Source: an uncultured Eubacteriales bacterium (GTDB taxonomy: Bacteria; Bacillota; Clostridia; Oscillospirales; Acutalibacteraceae). Taken from it: a DNA stretch of 64,000 bases. The notes beneath the pieces are model-generated. The model did no database searches, was not told the DNA's origin, and saw only the letters and a program-made list of their open reading frames with translations. Every line of letters starts with the position of its first letter. Within the stretch, counting starts at the first letter, position 1. This document shows positions 17,041 to 26,308 of the stretch, in pieces. The stretch spans positions 1-64,000 of the forward strand of contig CAKSQS010000009.1 of assembly GCA_934486705.1 (NCBI GenBank), written 5' to 3'. The position numbers and the translations under genes are program-made.

Positions 17041-17387
17041 GGGGGCGTAAAGGTTTCGACAGGGATTTTGAAGTATCGGAAGCGAGCAGCGGTGCGGAAC
17101 CGCTATAAAATCCGCAAACAAAATTAACTGACAACAATAAAGTTGCTTTAGCAGCCTGATTTAGGCTGCTCATCCGACCCGGAAGCACCGCGATCCGGTA
17201 AGGGTGTCATTTAAGCGGTTAAAGTGAATACGGGCTTGCTCCTGCCCGTATCACTGCTTCGGAGCTACCGAACACACGAGTTTGACATTTAACGCTTGTG
17301 TGAGGGAATTTAAAGAAATGTCTGCGCTCGGAGATGCCGGTATGGATTGATTTTTGGACAGGAGTTCGACTCTCCTCGCCTCCACCA
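17041..17387 (+). ncRNA. ssrA: tmRNA
   Basis: Both ends of the tRNA-like domain are present: 5' GGGGGCGTAAAGGTTTCGAC and 3' GGAGTTCGACTCTCC then CGCCTCCACCA, with a seven-pair acceptor stem. Near 17115-17160 the tag frame ends in codons for DNNKVALAA followed by TGA, and the stop lies in a GCAGCCTGATTTAGGCTGC hairpin as is typical. The usual GCA resume codon (17113-17115) is not in that frame; read from there the frame stops after five codons. It rescues stalled ribosomes together with SmpB. The 3' end is the insertion point of the island to the right. Confidence 0.95.
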
Positions 17388-17389
17388 AA
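17376..17389 (+). repeat. Left attachment-site repeat at the tmRNA 3' end
   Basis: The last bases of tmRNA, TCGCCTCCACCAAA, recur in the same orientation at 42813-42826. Integration at tRNA or tmRNA 3' ends duplicates such a short core, so this is the probable left junction of a 25.4-kb island. Confidence 0.65.
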
Positions 17390-17460
17390 CAGGTATTGGA
17401 CGAACACCTTGTTTTTCAAAGGCTATTTTGTAACAAGAGTTGAAATCTGATACAAAAGCA

Positions 17461-17497
17461 AACGCTGCCGTAGGATTACCTACGGCAGCGTTTTTGT
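17461..17497 (+). terminator. Terminator downstream of tmRNA
   Basis: AACGCTGCCGTAGG pairs perfectly with CCTACGGCAGCGTT around ATTA, then TTTTTG. It lies inside the island and now ends the tmRNA transcript. Confidence 0.9.
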
Positions 17498-17562
17498 CTG
17501 AACGCACATTTTTATTTTATCCTCCTTTGCGGTACAATGTTCATTGCAAGGAGGAATTTTTT

Positions 17563-17943
17563 ATGGAAAAATACATTACGGATGAACGCACGGGGATGAA
17601 ATATGAGTTGGTCGGTGATTATTACCTTATCGCCGGAGATGACGAGTTGTGGGAAGAACAGAAGCCAATCGGCATATGGGGGCGGCGTCATCACGAGTAT
17701 CTACGCCGCAACAAACAAATTACTTTGTCAAGCTTGCAAATCAGTGGTAAGTTAAACAGTTATCTTGCCGATATTGACCGTCAGGCTGAGGAAATGTTCG
17801 AGCTATTGGTAAATCAGATGGCTGCGGCAGAGGGTGTTACCGAGCAGTTAAAAGCCGCCGACCAAATGGCTTGGACCGGCAAAATGAACAGCATACGAAA
17901 TCGAGTTATTGAGATCGTAAACAGTGAAATAATATTCAAATGA
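17563..17943 (+). CDS. tnpV: TnpV-type transposon protein
   Basis: A 126-residue protein matching TnpV, an accessory protein of clostridial mobile elements such as Tn4451 whose function is unknown. Family features are MKYELVGDYYL, EEQKPIGIWGRRH, SGKLNSYLADIDRQAEE and the C-terminal NSIRNRVIEIVNSEII. Start ATG 17563 after AAGGAGG. No other Tn4451-type gene lies next to it, so it is probably a cargo or relic gene at the island edge. Confidence 0.85.
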   Translation: MEKYITDERTGMKYELVGDYYLIAGDDELWEEQKPIGIWGRRHHEYLRRNKQITLSSLQISGKLNSYLADIDRQAEEMFELLVNQMAAAEGVTEQLKAADQMAWTGKMNSIRNRVIEIVNSEIIFK

Positions 17944-18088
17944 GATTTATCTTGGGGCGATTGTATTTATTTAATGCAATCGCTCTCACCCGTTTTCAAT
18001 AAAAAGTTTTAGCTTTCATCAGTGAATAAAACGTCATATTCGTTAGAAACAACACAATGTATACGAATCAAACGTCACAAAGAAGTCA

Positions 18089-18117
18089 TTGCATTTTCGG
18101 CGCGAATGGTATATAAT
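18089..18117 (+). promoter_or_regulatory. Promoter of the sce7726-sce7725-RES operon
   Basis: TTGCAT (18089-18094), 17 bases, TATAAT (18112-18117), 37 bases before the first start. The 140 bases upstream, after tnpV, show no gene. Confidence 0.75.
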
Positions 18118-18154
18118 AATTATGTGTAATTATTTGATGATGGGGGGGTAAACG

Positions 18155-19006
18155 TTGAATAAAACAAGCATAGCACTAAACCGAATGTTTACCCAAGCGA
18201 CTTTTAGAGATTTGCTGTATTATCCTTTAAAATCTGATACTTATGCATATGTGGTTAAACGATATATACAAAATCCTGACAGCAAAGACAATGGGGAAAT
18301 AATCTCAGAGATTTATAGTTATATGCAAAGAAATTATAGAAACGAGTATTTCTATAAAAACACGTTATTGAACAAACTTTTGCTGGGCGTTCATAAGCCA
18401 ACCACTACAACGGCACTTACTGAAATCCCAATCGGGAAATCCAAGGCAGATTTTATTTTGATTAATGGCAAGGCTGTTGTTTACGAAATCAAAACTGCAC
18501 TTGATACATTTGAGAGATTAGAAAGCCAATTAGAAGATTATTATAAAGCCTTTGATCATGTTGCTGTTCTTACTGATGAAAAAAGTAAGAGTACAATTCA
18601 GAAATTATTAAATGATACACCTGTGGGGATATACTTGATGACAAACCGTAATCAAATAAGCGCTGTAAAAGAACCACAACCCCATACTAAGCAATTAAAC
18701 TCGGGAGAAATATTCAAGGTTATGAATAAAGACGAGTACGAATCTGTGCTGATGCAGTTTTATACGAAATTGCCGAAAGTCCCTCCGGTAAAATACTATA
18801 GTGAATGCAAAAAAATGTTTTGTGATATTGATATATCAAAATCTTATCCCGCATTTATAAAACAGCTAAAGAAACGCAATCGCATTGAAATTGCTAATTA
18901 CAGTAGTGTTCCTTACGAATTAAAATCTCTGATTTATTTCGCGAAGTTTAAAGAACAAGATTATAATTATTTGTTTGACTTTTTAAAATCAAATTTTAAG
19001 GGGTGA
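18155..19006 (+). CDS. sce7726 family protein, PD-(D/E)xK nuclease-like
   Basis: A 283-residue protein resembling the sce7726 family of unknown function. The central region has D99 in KADFILING and E111-x-K113 in VVYEIKTALD, the spacing of a PD-(D/E)xK nuclease core, followed by RLESQLEDYYKAFDHV, seen in related proteins. It starts at TTG 18155, five bases after a run of seven G. It is the first gene of a three-gene operon, five bases ahead of the sce7725 gene. The family name is from memory and the nuclease activity is inferred from the motif. A/T-rich codon use differs from the core genome. Confidence 0.72.
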   Translation: MNKTSIALNRMFTQATFRDLLYYPLKSDTYAYVVKRYIQNPDSKDNGEIISEIYSYMQRNYRNEYFYKNTLLNKLLLGVHKPTTTTALTEIPIGKSKADFILINGKAVVYEIKTALDTFERLESQLEDYYKAFDHVAVLTDEKSKSTIQKLLNDTPVGIYLMTNRNQISAVKEPQPHTKQLNSGEIFKVMNKDEYESVLMQFYTKLPKVPPVKYYSECKKMFCDIDISKSYPAFIKQLKKRNRIEIANYSSVPYELKSLIYFAKFKEQDYNYLFDFLKSNFKG

Positions 19007-19011
19007 AGTAG

Positions 19012-19947
19012 TTGTATTTCCCATATTTAAGAGGTAGGCAATTTGAATTAATTGCCGTTAGAGAATTAGCTGAGAAAGGAAAGCTTAGAAAGTGTGTCAT
19101 TCCTATTATAGAACCAGTAAAGCTTTCGGCGACAATACTAAGCACAATCTCTGCATGTGAAAAAAGCAACAATGAAATTGCGGTTATCTCTAATCCTCAA
19201 GTTGGCTCACTATATGCGGATGCACAAAAAGATAAAACGGGGAAAAAATTAAACGAATTCTTTTCTCGGATTATTAGCAGTAGTGCAGTAATTAATGCGG
19301 TCTTAGCTGCAAAAGACTCGAAGACAACATATGACCACCTAATTAACTCAGGTGTTTCTCCAGCCGAAATACTTGCAATATTTTCGGATCGTAGTTTTAT
19401 TTCCGATTATGAAAATGTCTTCGGTAAAACATTCAAATATGGTGTTGTGCCATATGATGCATCTTTTAGACGTATTCGTGGAAGTAGAATAATGATTACG
19501 GATAGATTTGAGCCAATAAAAAAAGATAGAAACAATGATTATCGTAAAAACGTAGATCAATTTTTTTCAGATGACCATATTTATTTTAAAGACGATGGTT
19601 ATTTTGGCTTTTCAGATTATTCAATTGTTGGCAAAGAGTATCAAGACAGTGGTTTTGCCCCGTATGCAGTAGCAATACATATTGTGTATTTTGATGATGA
19701 CAAAGAATTGCGCATAAGGCACTTTGTTTCTGACAGCAATGATGATATAAGTGACCCTGCTAATAAGTTCTATGAGGCTGTCTCAAAATTGGTCATGTGG
19801 AACAAAGAAAAAAAATTATCTACAGAAGGAATGCGAGGCTTTGAAGAGTTGTATAATTCAGGAGCGTATCCCGGTCTTGGTGTTGTAAAAAAGCTGTCTA
19901 TTATGCATCATCTGGAATTAATCGGTGAGTTTTTAGAGGATAACTGA
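19012..19947 (+). CDS. sce7725 family (phage beta-protein-like) protein
   Basis: A 311-residue protein beginning MYFPYLRGRQFELIAVRELA, with VIPIIEPVKLSATI following, the signature of the sce7725 family, related to the T4 beta-protein domain. The function of this family is unknown. It starts at TTG 19012, with GGGGTGAAG as ribosome site overlapping the stop of the previous gene, so translation is coupled. It typically accompanies sce7726. No signal peptide or membrane segment is visible; acidic stretches (DNNDDISD-like) occur late. Confidence 0.75.
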   Translation: MYFPYLRGRQFELIAVRELAEKGKLRKCVIPIIEPVKLSATILSTISACEKSNNEIAVISNPQVGSLYADAQKDKTGKKLNEFFSRIISSSAVINAVLAAKDSKTTYDHLINSGVSPAEILAIFSDRSFISDYENVFGKTFKYGVVPYDASFRRIRGSRIMITDRFEPIKKDRNNDYRKNVDQFFSDDHIYFKDDGYFGFSDYSIVGKEYQDSGFAPYAVAIHIVYFDDDKELRIRHFVSDSNDDISDPANKFYEAVSKLVMWNKEKKLSTEGMRGFEELYNSGAYPGLGVVKKLSIMHHLELIGEFLEDN

Positions 19948-19948
19948 G

Positions 19949-21037
19949 ATGATTGTTTGTAGTGATTGCTTTTCTGATGCGGAAATTAAAACAAGAATTG
20001 AATCCTATGGAAAAAAGGGTACATGTCAATTTTGCGGTAAGACAGAGTGCTATATTTACGACTCCAATAAAGATAGTTATTTAAGCGGTATTTTTGATAA
20101 AATCATAAATCTTTATTCGCCTGTTTCAAGTCTTTCAAAAAAAGTTCCGGCATCAAAACAAACATTTTTAAAATCCGAATTTTCAAAAAGCTGGGGATTT
20201 TTTAATAAATTATCTGAGGAACAGATATACAATATTTTGGTTGAATTGTCTTCGGACCTTTACTCTGAAACTCCCGAACTGTTTGACTCTCCGATAATAA
20301 ATGCTCAAATTGATGATACCACTTCTATTACCGAAAATTCAATCCTAAGAGGATATAAATGGGATGATTTTGTTTTTTCCCTAAAACATCAAAATAGGTT
20401 TCATACAGGTTATATGAATACTGATATTTTAGAAAAATTTTGTTCATACATAAGGAAACCGTATAAAAAAGGTACTAAATTTTACCGCGCGCGCATATCT
20501 TCCGAAAAGGGGTTTGAGCCAATTGATATGGGAGCGCCAAAGGCAGACATAGTATCAGATGGACGCGCTAATTCTGCGGGTATCCGAAGACTTTATCTTG
20601 CAGATGATTTTCTCACCACCATTTATGAAACCCGAGCGGGAGCTTTCGATTTTGTATCGGTTGGTTGTTTTGAATTACAAAAAGATATTACAGTAGTTGA
20701 TTTCAAACTGATTAATCAAATTAGCCCAGTTACAGAGGGACTAAGCGCTCTTCAGTATATTATAAACAGAGATTTATTGAATAAAATTAATGATGAAATG
20801 GGAAAAACTATGCGGCGTAGCGATAGTGTATTGGATTATCTCCCAACTCAATATATAACTGATTTTATTCAATCTATTTCTTATGAAGATGGTCCTGAAT
20901 ACGATGGTATCGAGTATAGAAGCACATTGCATCCTGCAGGGTATAATCTTGCGATTTTCAATCCAGAGTTATTCAAGTGCATTTCCGTAGATGTTTATAG
21001 AGTTAATGAGATTAAATATGATCCTATGAAAATATAA
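19949..21037 (+). CDS. RES-domain protein with N-terminal zinc-ribbon
   Basis: A 362-residue protein with ATG one base after the sce7725 stop. C4-x2-C7 and C26-x2-C29 form a likely zinc ribbon, followed by a helical region as in RES proteins with HEPN-like N-termini. The RES domain spans about 170-345, with the diagnostic Arg (FYRARI, R180/R182), Glu (TIYETRAG, E227) and Ser (EYRSTLHPAG, S325). RES toxins consume NAD+ and stop growth; in the classical case an Xre antitoxin restrains them. No Xre gene is here, so control would come from the two upstream proteins. It may be the effector of an abortive-infection system; this is inference. Confidence 0.8.
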   Translation: MIVCSDCFSDAEIKTRIESYGKKGTCQFCGKTECYIYDSNKDSYLSGIFDKIINLYSPVSSLSKKVPASKQTFLKSEFSKSWGFFNKLSEEQIYNILVELSSDLYSETPELFDSPIINAQIDDTTSITENSILRGYKWDDFVFSLKHQNRFHTGYMNTDILEKFCSYIRKPYKKGTKFYRARISSEKGFEPIDMGAPKADIVSDGRANSAGIRRLYLADDFLTTIYETRAGAFDFVSVGCFELQKDITVVDFKLINQISPVTEGLSALQYIINRDLLNKINDEMGKTMRRSDSVLDYLPTQYITDFIQSISYEDGPEYDGIEYRSTLHPAGYNLAIFNPELFKCISVDVYRVNEIKYDPMKI

Positions 21038-21087
21038 AGTTTTAATATGGTGTTTATACTCTAATAATGACAGTGATTTATTAAGAA

Positions 21088-21131
21088 AGCATCCCATTCG
21101 TGCCATAAACAGCACGAATGGGATGTTTTTA
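21088..21131. terminator. Bidirectional terminator between RES and helicase genes
   Basis: CATCCCATTCGTGC pairs perfectly (14 bp) with GCACGAATGGGATG and is followed by TTTTTAC on the plus strand and CTTTCTT on the minus strand, between convergent operons. Confidence 0.88.
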
Positions 21132-24017
21132 CTCAACGCTCAAAAATCCGCCTATAAAGGCATCGGGGAAGATGAACTGTTTTTCACCCGCGGCAAATTT
21201 AACGCGGATGTACTTTTTAGCCTTGTCCATCCAAACAACGGTGCCTTCGCCGAAAGTCTTGTGTTTTACTGCAGTTCCCACACTTACGGGAGCAAGAATT
21301 TTGTCCCAATCTTTTTCGGGGGCGGGCTGCGAGGTGGTAGCAGGCTTGTAGCCTGCCCCTACGCTATGCACTGTATCGTTTGTTTTGGGCTGAATATTTG
21401 CCGCTTTAGTGTCGGTGGGGCTAATTGCCTCTGTTAAATCGGCAATGGTTGCCTGCTGCTTTGAATAAAGCGCCTCGTATTCTTCACGGCGGAGTACCGT
21501 ATCCCAGCCGCCAACTGATTCACCTTCGTGCTTGTCAATTCCTGTGTAGGAAAGGCTTGAATTTTCATATTTGCGGAAACCGAAAATTCCCTGATTCATC
21601 TTTTCGGGGTCGAATAAGCCTATGGAGCAGAGAATATCAAAATCTTTAACCGAGAGCCCCGTTACTTTCTTGAAAAGCTCCGGTTCAATCTGCGTTATAA
21701 CATCCTTTATTGTCTGCTCACGGTAGTCCGTTAAATACATAAACGCCGGAATACGGGCGGCGAGCTTGAGCAAATTTTCCTGCACCTGTTTTCGCAGTGA
21801 TTTTGCTTTCTTCTCGTCTTCTGAAAGTTCCTTTTTCTCTTCCTTTGTAAGGGCGTCGCCTTTTTCTTTTTTAAGCTTTTTAACCTTTTCCGAGCGGTTT
21901 ATAATCGTCTGTATTTCGGAATTAAGCGAACGGAAGCCCTCAATATTCATAAGCGCATCCAGTGCATCCTGATTGCTCTGTAGCTTTTTAAGAGTATCAT
22001 TATCAACATGCACAAGCAATGCGGTTTGCCAGCGTTTTGCAAGCAATGTGGCGGATGTTCCGGCATATGTAATATCCAGTATATCCTGTGCGTCTATTCT
22101 GTTCATTGATGACCCGTCAAACGCGAGCACCGGCAGAAAGCTTATAAACTCCGAAACCTTTTGCTCCGGGCTTGTATCGTCCACCTTTAAGCGGCAGGAA
22201 TAGTCTGAAATTTGGTGCAGCGCACGCTCTAAAGCAAAGTCAAACACATAGCACTCCTGCTTTACAACCTCACGGTTGCCGTGCTCGTCTTTAATTTCCC
22301 AGGGCGACTGCACACGGAATGCCGTTTGAAAATATGTTTCGGGCGACTTTAAGTTGCGCAGCATAAACACGCCCGCCCACGGTCTTACCGTAACGCCGGT
22401 TGTAAGCTTGCCGCAGGATAGCGTTATAGTCTTTGTTTTAAGCGGGTCGCCCATGGCGTTAAGCACGGGTGCTAATGCGTCTATGCCTATACCCGCCTTT
22501 GTTCCCGCACACACTATAACCTTATAATCGTCAAAGAAATTGTTTTGCTTTTGCCGCAGCAAATTATCCATTGCATAGCAGCTTGCCACATTCGGCAAAA
22601 ACCAAAGCGTGTGTGAAAGTACATTAAGCAGTGTTGTGTCCGAAAACGGCATAGGCGGTCGCTCTGCACCAAGCTTTAAGCCGTCTACGGGCATATAGTT
22701 GCCCTGTATCATTTTCAGCCAGTTTTGCACATAATCCTCATATACAAATCTTGCGGTTTCCGGCTTGCCCTTTTCCTCATATTCGGCACGGAAAAACTCG
22801 TTGATATCAAATTCGTCATAGCCCTCGCTTGTGGCAACATTTGTAATGGAGTCCGGCACCTTATATGTCAGCATAATCATTTTCGGCAGTGCCGCATACG
22901 GGTTTTCACCCGTACCTTGCCAGTTTTCCTTTGCCGACTGTTCATCCGAATATGTCCAGTTGAAAACCTGATCCTCTAAAAATTCACCGGAATTGAGCGC
23001 CCTGAAGGGAGTACCCGAAAGATAGAGATAATGAAAAGCGGATATGGGCAGGAAAGTTTCGTTAATGGCGTTTCCCGCTTCTTCCTTTTGATATTTTTCA
23101 ATATCAAAATCGTCGTTTTCCTCGTCAAACCTTTCAAAGAGGTTTTTGGCATTTTCACGCCACGCGCCGAAGTGGTATTCGTCAAACACCACCAAGTCCC
23201 AGTTGGTTGAGTGTATAAACTCATTTTTTGCTTTAATGCCGCCTGCGTCATTTGTGCCGAGCAAGTCCTGAAACGAGCCGAAAACAACAATAGGCTTTGT
23301 TTTATCGCAAGCCTCAAACTGTTCGTCAAGCTGCTTTGCGTCAAACCGCGCCTCTTTGTTGGAAACAAATTGCCACCCGGCAAAATCAACATGGTGTGTA
23401 AGATCTTCCTGCCACGCTGATTCAACCGCGGGCTTAAAGGTTAAAATCAGGATTTTTTTGAAATCCATAGCCCGTGCAAGCTGATATGTGGCAAAGGTTT
23501 TGCCAAAACGCATTTTAGCGTTCCATAAAAATTTAGGCGGACGGGTCGGGTCTTCTTCCTTTGCCTGTTCAAAATATTTTTTCGCCATTCCAACTGCGGT
23601 CTGCTGCTCTTTACGCATAGAAAAGGTCCAAGTGCGCTGCCCCTCAAAACGAATACCGGTGCGTATTTCCTCTATGGCGTCCAGCGCATCCTTTTCGGTG
23701 CAGCAAAACCACTCGTTGCGGTCTTCACCTTCGTTTAATTGCCGAAAACCTTTGTGCTTTAGTAATCGGTGAATATCTTTATCCGTAAAGCAAGTTCCGT
23801 CGGAACGCATTGCGGATTCCTTAAACAAAATTCTGAACGGAATCGCAGCGGTATGCAACTGCTCTTTGATTCTTGTTTCCGTATCTTCACGGTCGGTATA
23901 TCCGATTTTTATGTAGCCGTTATGGTCGGCAACATCGGGCAGAGTGTAGCCGTAAATTGTAGGCACAACCGCAGGGCGGTTATGCAGTATGTCGGATAGG
24001 CTGATGCTTCCTGCCAT
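21129..24017 (-). CDS. GIY-YIG nuclease-SF2 helicase restriction subunit
   Basis: A 962-residue protein. Residues about 20-105 form a T5orf172/GIY-YIG-like nuclease: YGYTLPD, GYIKIGYT, a following Arg (TETRIKEQ) and Glu (NEWF). Residues about 130-620 are an SF2 helicase with Walker A AKMRFGKT (168-174), DEYH (279-282), SGTPFRAL, TTGVTVRPW and QTAFRVQSPW. A charged coiled-coil region (about 700-760, KKLKKEKGDALTKEEKKEL) and a C-terminal UvrD-tail-like segment (GTAVKHKTFGEGTVVWMD) follow. It is predicted to translocate along unmodified DNA and cut it. It is the last gene of the operon and starts one base into the methylase stop. Target site unknown. Confidence 0.85.
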   Translation of the reverse strand: MAGSISLSDILHNRPAVVPTIYGYTLPDVADHNGYIKIGYTDREDTETRIKEQLHTAAIPFRILFKESAMRSDGTCFTDKDIHRLLKHKGFRQLNEGEDRNEWFCCTEKDALDAIEEIRTGIRFEGQRTWTFSMRKEQQTAVGMAKKYFEQAKEEDPTRPPKFLWNAKMRFGKTFATYQLARAMDFKKILILTFKPAVESAWQEDLTHHVDFAGWQFVSNKEARFDAKQLDEQFEACDKTKPIVVFGSFQDLLGTNDAGGIKAKNEFIHSTNWDLVVFDEYHFGAWRENAKNLFERFDEENDDFDIEKYQKEEAGNAINETFLPISAFHYLYLSGTPFRALNSGEFLEDQVFNWTYSDEQSAKENWQGTGENPYAALPKMIMLTYKVPDSITNVATSEGYDEFDINEFFRAEYEEKGKPETARFVYEDYVQNWLKMIQGNYMPVDGLKLGAERPPMPFSDTTLLNVLSHTLWFLPNVASCYAMDNLLRQKQNNFFDDYKVIVCAGTKAGIGIDALAPVLNAMGDPLKTKTITLSCGKLTTGVTVRPWAGVFMLRNLKSPETYFQTAFRVQSPWEIKDEHGNREVVKQECYVFDFALERALHQISDYSCRLKVDDTSPEQKVSEFISFLPVLAFDGSSMNRIDAQDILDITYAGTSATLLAKRWQTALLVHVDNDTLKKLQSNQDALDALMNIEGFRSLNSEIQTIINRSEKVKKLKKEKGDALTKEEKKELSEDEKKAKSLRKQVQENLLKLAARIPAFMYLTDYREQTIKDVITQIEPELFKKVTGLSVKDFDILCSIGLFDPEKMNQGIFGFRKYENSSLSYTGIDKHEGESVGGWDTVLRREEYEALYSKQQATIADLTEAISPTDTKAANIQPKTNDTVHSVGAGYKPATTSQPAPEKDWDKILAPVSVGTAVKHKTFGEGTVVWMDKAKKYIRVKFAAGEKQFIFPDAFIGGFLSVE

Positions 24018-25564
24018 TAGTTGTCACCTCTGGTTTTTGGTTTTATCATATTTTCTATGAAATCAATTTCGCTTTTTGAAAGATGATATTTTTCATATAA
24101 TTTTTTATCGTTCCAAACAACATTGTAATCTTGATCCGGAATAAAAATAAATTTGTCTTTTGATAAATTGATAGATGAAACTGCTTGTAATAATAAAAAC
24201 CTAAAGAACTTTGTTTTCATGTATTCTATGCAATTGTTTACCTCGGTGAGTGAATCACTCGCGTATGCAATGAGATACGAATCGGTACATACTTCATTTG
24301 GTTCAAGTCGTTTGGTTGTGGAAAGAACGCCCAACATCCCATCTTTGTCGGGTTCTCCGGCGTGTTCAGCTGTAACTTTACTTATCATAACTTTATATTT
24401 GTTAATTGTATCATAGCCTTGTATGACTTGCGATTTTTTAATGTAACTAATGCCTTCACTTGAATATAACGCAATTTCTCCTGTTTCTTTTTCACCTCTA
24501 ACTGACGAAGAAAGACCGTATGGATTTCTTGCTCCAACATGGCAAGCAAAACATTTTTCGTTTTGCTCTTTTACTTTTTCAATTATCGAAATAGCTTCAT
24601 TATATCGTATAAACACTTCATATTCATTGAGCCTACGAATTGCTGTGGATGTATGTCCATCATGGATATTAGTGTAATGACACCTTCCGGCATACCCTTT
24701 TGTTCTGAGAAAATAGCATACTCCGCCACCGATACTTATTCCCGGAAAGCAATCTTTGGCATTAACATAATCAACTAAATGTGATATTTGCTCATCATCA
24801 AGCATTGATTTCCTAAAATTATCAAGTCCTTTTCCTCCGGCATACCATCTTGCCGGAATAATCATTGTTAAGTATCTTGGATTTAATTTTTTTGCTTGTT
24901 CAATAAACCTATGATATATTGGCTTTGCACTTGCACCGTTCCCACCATCATCTAACTGATATGGAGGATTACTTATTATAACATCAAATTTCATATCTAA
25001 TAGCCTTTCGGGGTTGTCAGTATGTATCCACTCGTAAGCGTGTGTTTCTAATTCTGTTTTACGGTTTTCGTTTCCCAATGCTGTTTTTTTAGATACACCG
25101 CAATACTTGCATTTTCCATTCACCCAAGTATGGTTTATTCTTCTGTACCGAATGTTTCCCTCGGCGTCATCAAAGTGTGTGATTGAGTACGGACCGTTGG
25201 GATATTTCGAGCAATAAAGACTTCGGCGGGATAAAAGGCTTGTCAGCTCTGTAATGGCAATACCAAAAAGCTGCTTATGAAAAATATGGTCTATGCGCTG
25301 TTGTAAATCGGGAATTTTATCTTCAAGCCCCACCAATAACCGCTTTGCAATCTCACGAAGGAATACGCCCGTTTTGCAAGCCGGATCTAAAAATGTTGTA
25401 TTCGGGTCGCAAAATAATTCCTGCGGCAAAAGATCGAGAATTTTATTCACTACATCGGGCGGAGTGAAAACCTCATCGTTTGAAAGATTTGCAAGGCACG
25501 AAAGCACATCGGGCGTGTGCTGCGTTTTATCCTTATAGATTTTATCAAAAAAACTGTCAGCCAT
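24017..25564 (-). CDS. N6-adenine DNA methyltransferase (Eco57I-like)
   Basis: A 515-residue modification enzyme transferring methyl from S-adenosylmethionine to adenine. Motif I is LDPACKTGVFL (59-69) and motif IV is SNPPYQL (NPPY 199-202). A Cys-x2-Cys pair (CKYC, 152-155) interrupts the space between them. The rest (IIPARWYAGGKG, IGGGVCYFL, and a C-terminal target-recognition-like region) fits Eco57I-type methylases. It overlaps the upstream methylase-like gene by eight bases. It would protect host DNA from the helicase-nuclease. Confidence 0.88.
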   Translation of the reverse strand: MADSFFDKIYKDKTQHTPDVLSCLANLSNDEVFTPPDVVNKILDLLPQELFCDPNTTFLDPACKTGVFLREIAKRLLVGLEDKIPDLQQRIDHIFHKQLFGIAITELTSLLSRRSLYCSKYPNGPYSITHFDDAEGNIRYRRINHTWVNGKCKYCGVSKKTALGNENRKTELETHAYEWIHTDNPERLLDMKFDVIISNPPYQLDDGGNGASAKPIYHRFIEQAKKLNPRYLTMIIPARWYAGGKGLDNFRKSMLDDEQISHLVDYVNAKDCFPGISIGGGVCYFLRTKGYAGRCHYTNIHDGHTSTAIRRLNEYEVFIRYNEAISIIEKVKEQNEKCFACHVGARNPYGLSSSVRGEKETGEIALYSSEGISYIKKSQVIQGYDTINKYKVMISKVTAEHAGEPDKDGMLGVLSTTKRLEPNEVCTDSYLIAYASDSLTEVNNCIEYMKTKFFRFLLLQAVSSINLSKDKFIFIPDQDYNVVWNDKKLYEKYHLSKSEIDFIENMIKPKTRGDN

Positions 25565-26261
25565 TTTCCCATATCCTCCTGTAATTTATAGGCGGATATT
25601 CGCATATCGGCTCCGCCATATATTCTCCCGTAACGGGGTTTTCAGATAAATAACGGGTTATATCGTTTTCCGTATCGAACAGCATACTTTGTTTTTGTGT
25701 TGGCTTTTCATTTGCTTTAAGCAAAACATCAAGGCGAAAATCACGCCTTTTAAGTTTTGTCCCGAGCATCAAACTCCATTCCGGGAAAATTATCGGAATA
25801 TCGGTGTCATTTTGGTGTTCGTCAACGCACATTAGCGTCAAGGCGTTGCCGCATAAAATATTTTTCTCTAAAATGTACTTAACTGATTTGCGAGTATCGT
25901 CATTGCATTGCTTTTTGCAAACCGATTTATATTCCTTTTCCCAAATGGTATACAGCCGCTTGCGGCATTCCTCGGTGTTATCCTGCATAATGTCAACGCC
26001 GTAAATACTTGAAACGGCAAGCACGGAATATCGGTCAAAGTCATACGGATTACTTTTATAAAGTCTTCTTGCGGTTGCCAGTTTTCTTGTAAGAATTTCG
26101 GCAAGAAAATTGCCGTTGCCGCAGGCAGGCTCAAAAAAACGGCTGTCAATTCGGTCACATTCCTGTGCGACTAAATCGCACATTGCTTTGACCTCACGCT
26201 CGGCGGTAAAGACTTCGCCGTGATCGGCAACCCTCTGCTTTGATTTAACTTGTTTTGTCAC
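25557..26261 (-). CDS. Methylase-like protein without NPPY motif
   Basis: A 234-residue protein with an AdoMet-binding motif I (FFEPACGNGNFL, 42-53) and YGVDIMQDN, but no catalytic (D/N)PPY motif, so it cannot methylate adenine by the usual route. It may serve as a partner or AdoMet sensor for the second methylase. GTG 26261 is chosen as start: AGGGGTGAG lies nine bases upstream. The open frame runs further to 26345, but that part passes through the recombination repeat. First gene of the restriction operon; its promoter is expected to come from the invertible segment. Confidence 0.75.
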   Translation of the reverse strand: MTKQVKSKQRVADHGEVFTAEREVKAMCDLVAQECDRIDSRFFEPACGNGNFLAEILTRKLATARRLYKSNPYDFDRYSVLAVSSIYGVDIMQDNTEECRKRLYTIWEKEYKSVCKKQCNDDTRKSVKYILEKNILCGNALTLMCVDEHQNDTDIPIIFPEWSLMLGTKLKRRDFRLDVLLKANEKPTQKQSMLFDTENDITRYLSENPVTGEYMAEPICEYPPINYRRIWENG

Positions 26262-26286
26262 GCCTTTTCTCACCCCTAAATTTGCG

Positions 26287-26308
26287 ACATAATACTGATT
26301 ATGTTGTA
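26287..26308 (+). repeat. Left inverted repeat of the invertible segment
   Basis: The 22 bases at this site are the exact reverse complement of 26546-26567. It lies 25 bases upstream of the methylase-like gene start. Confidence 0.88.
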
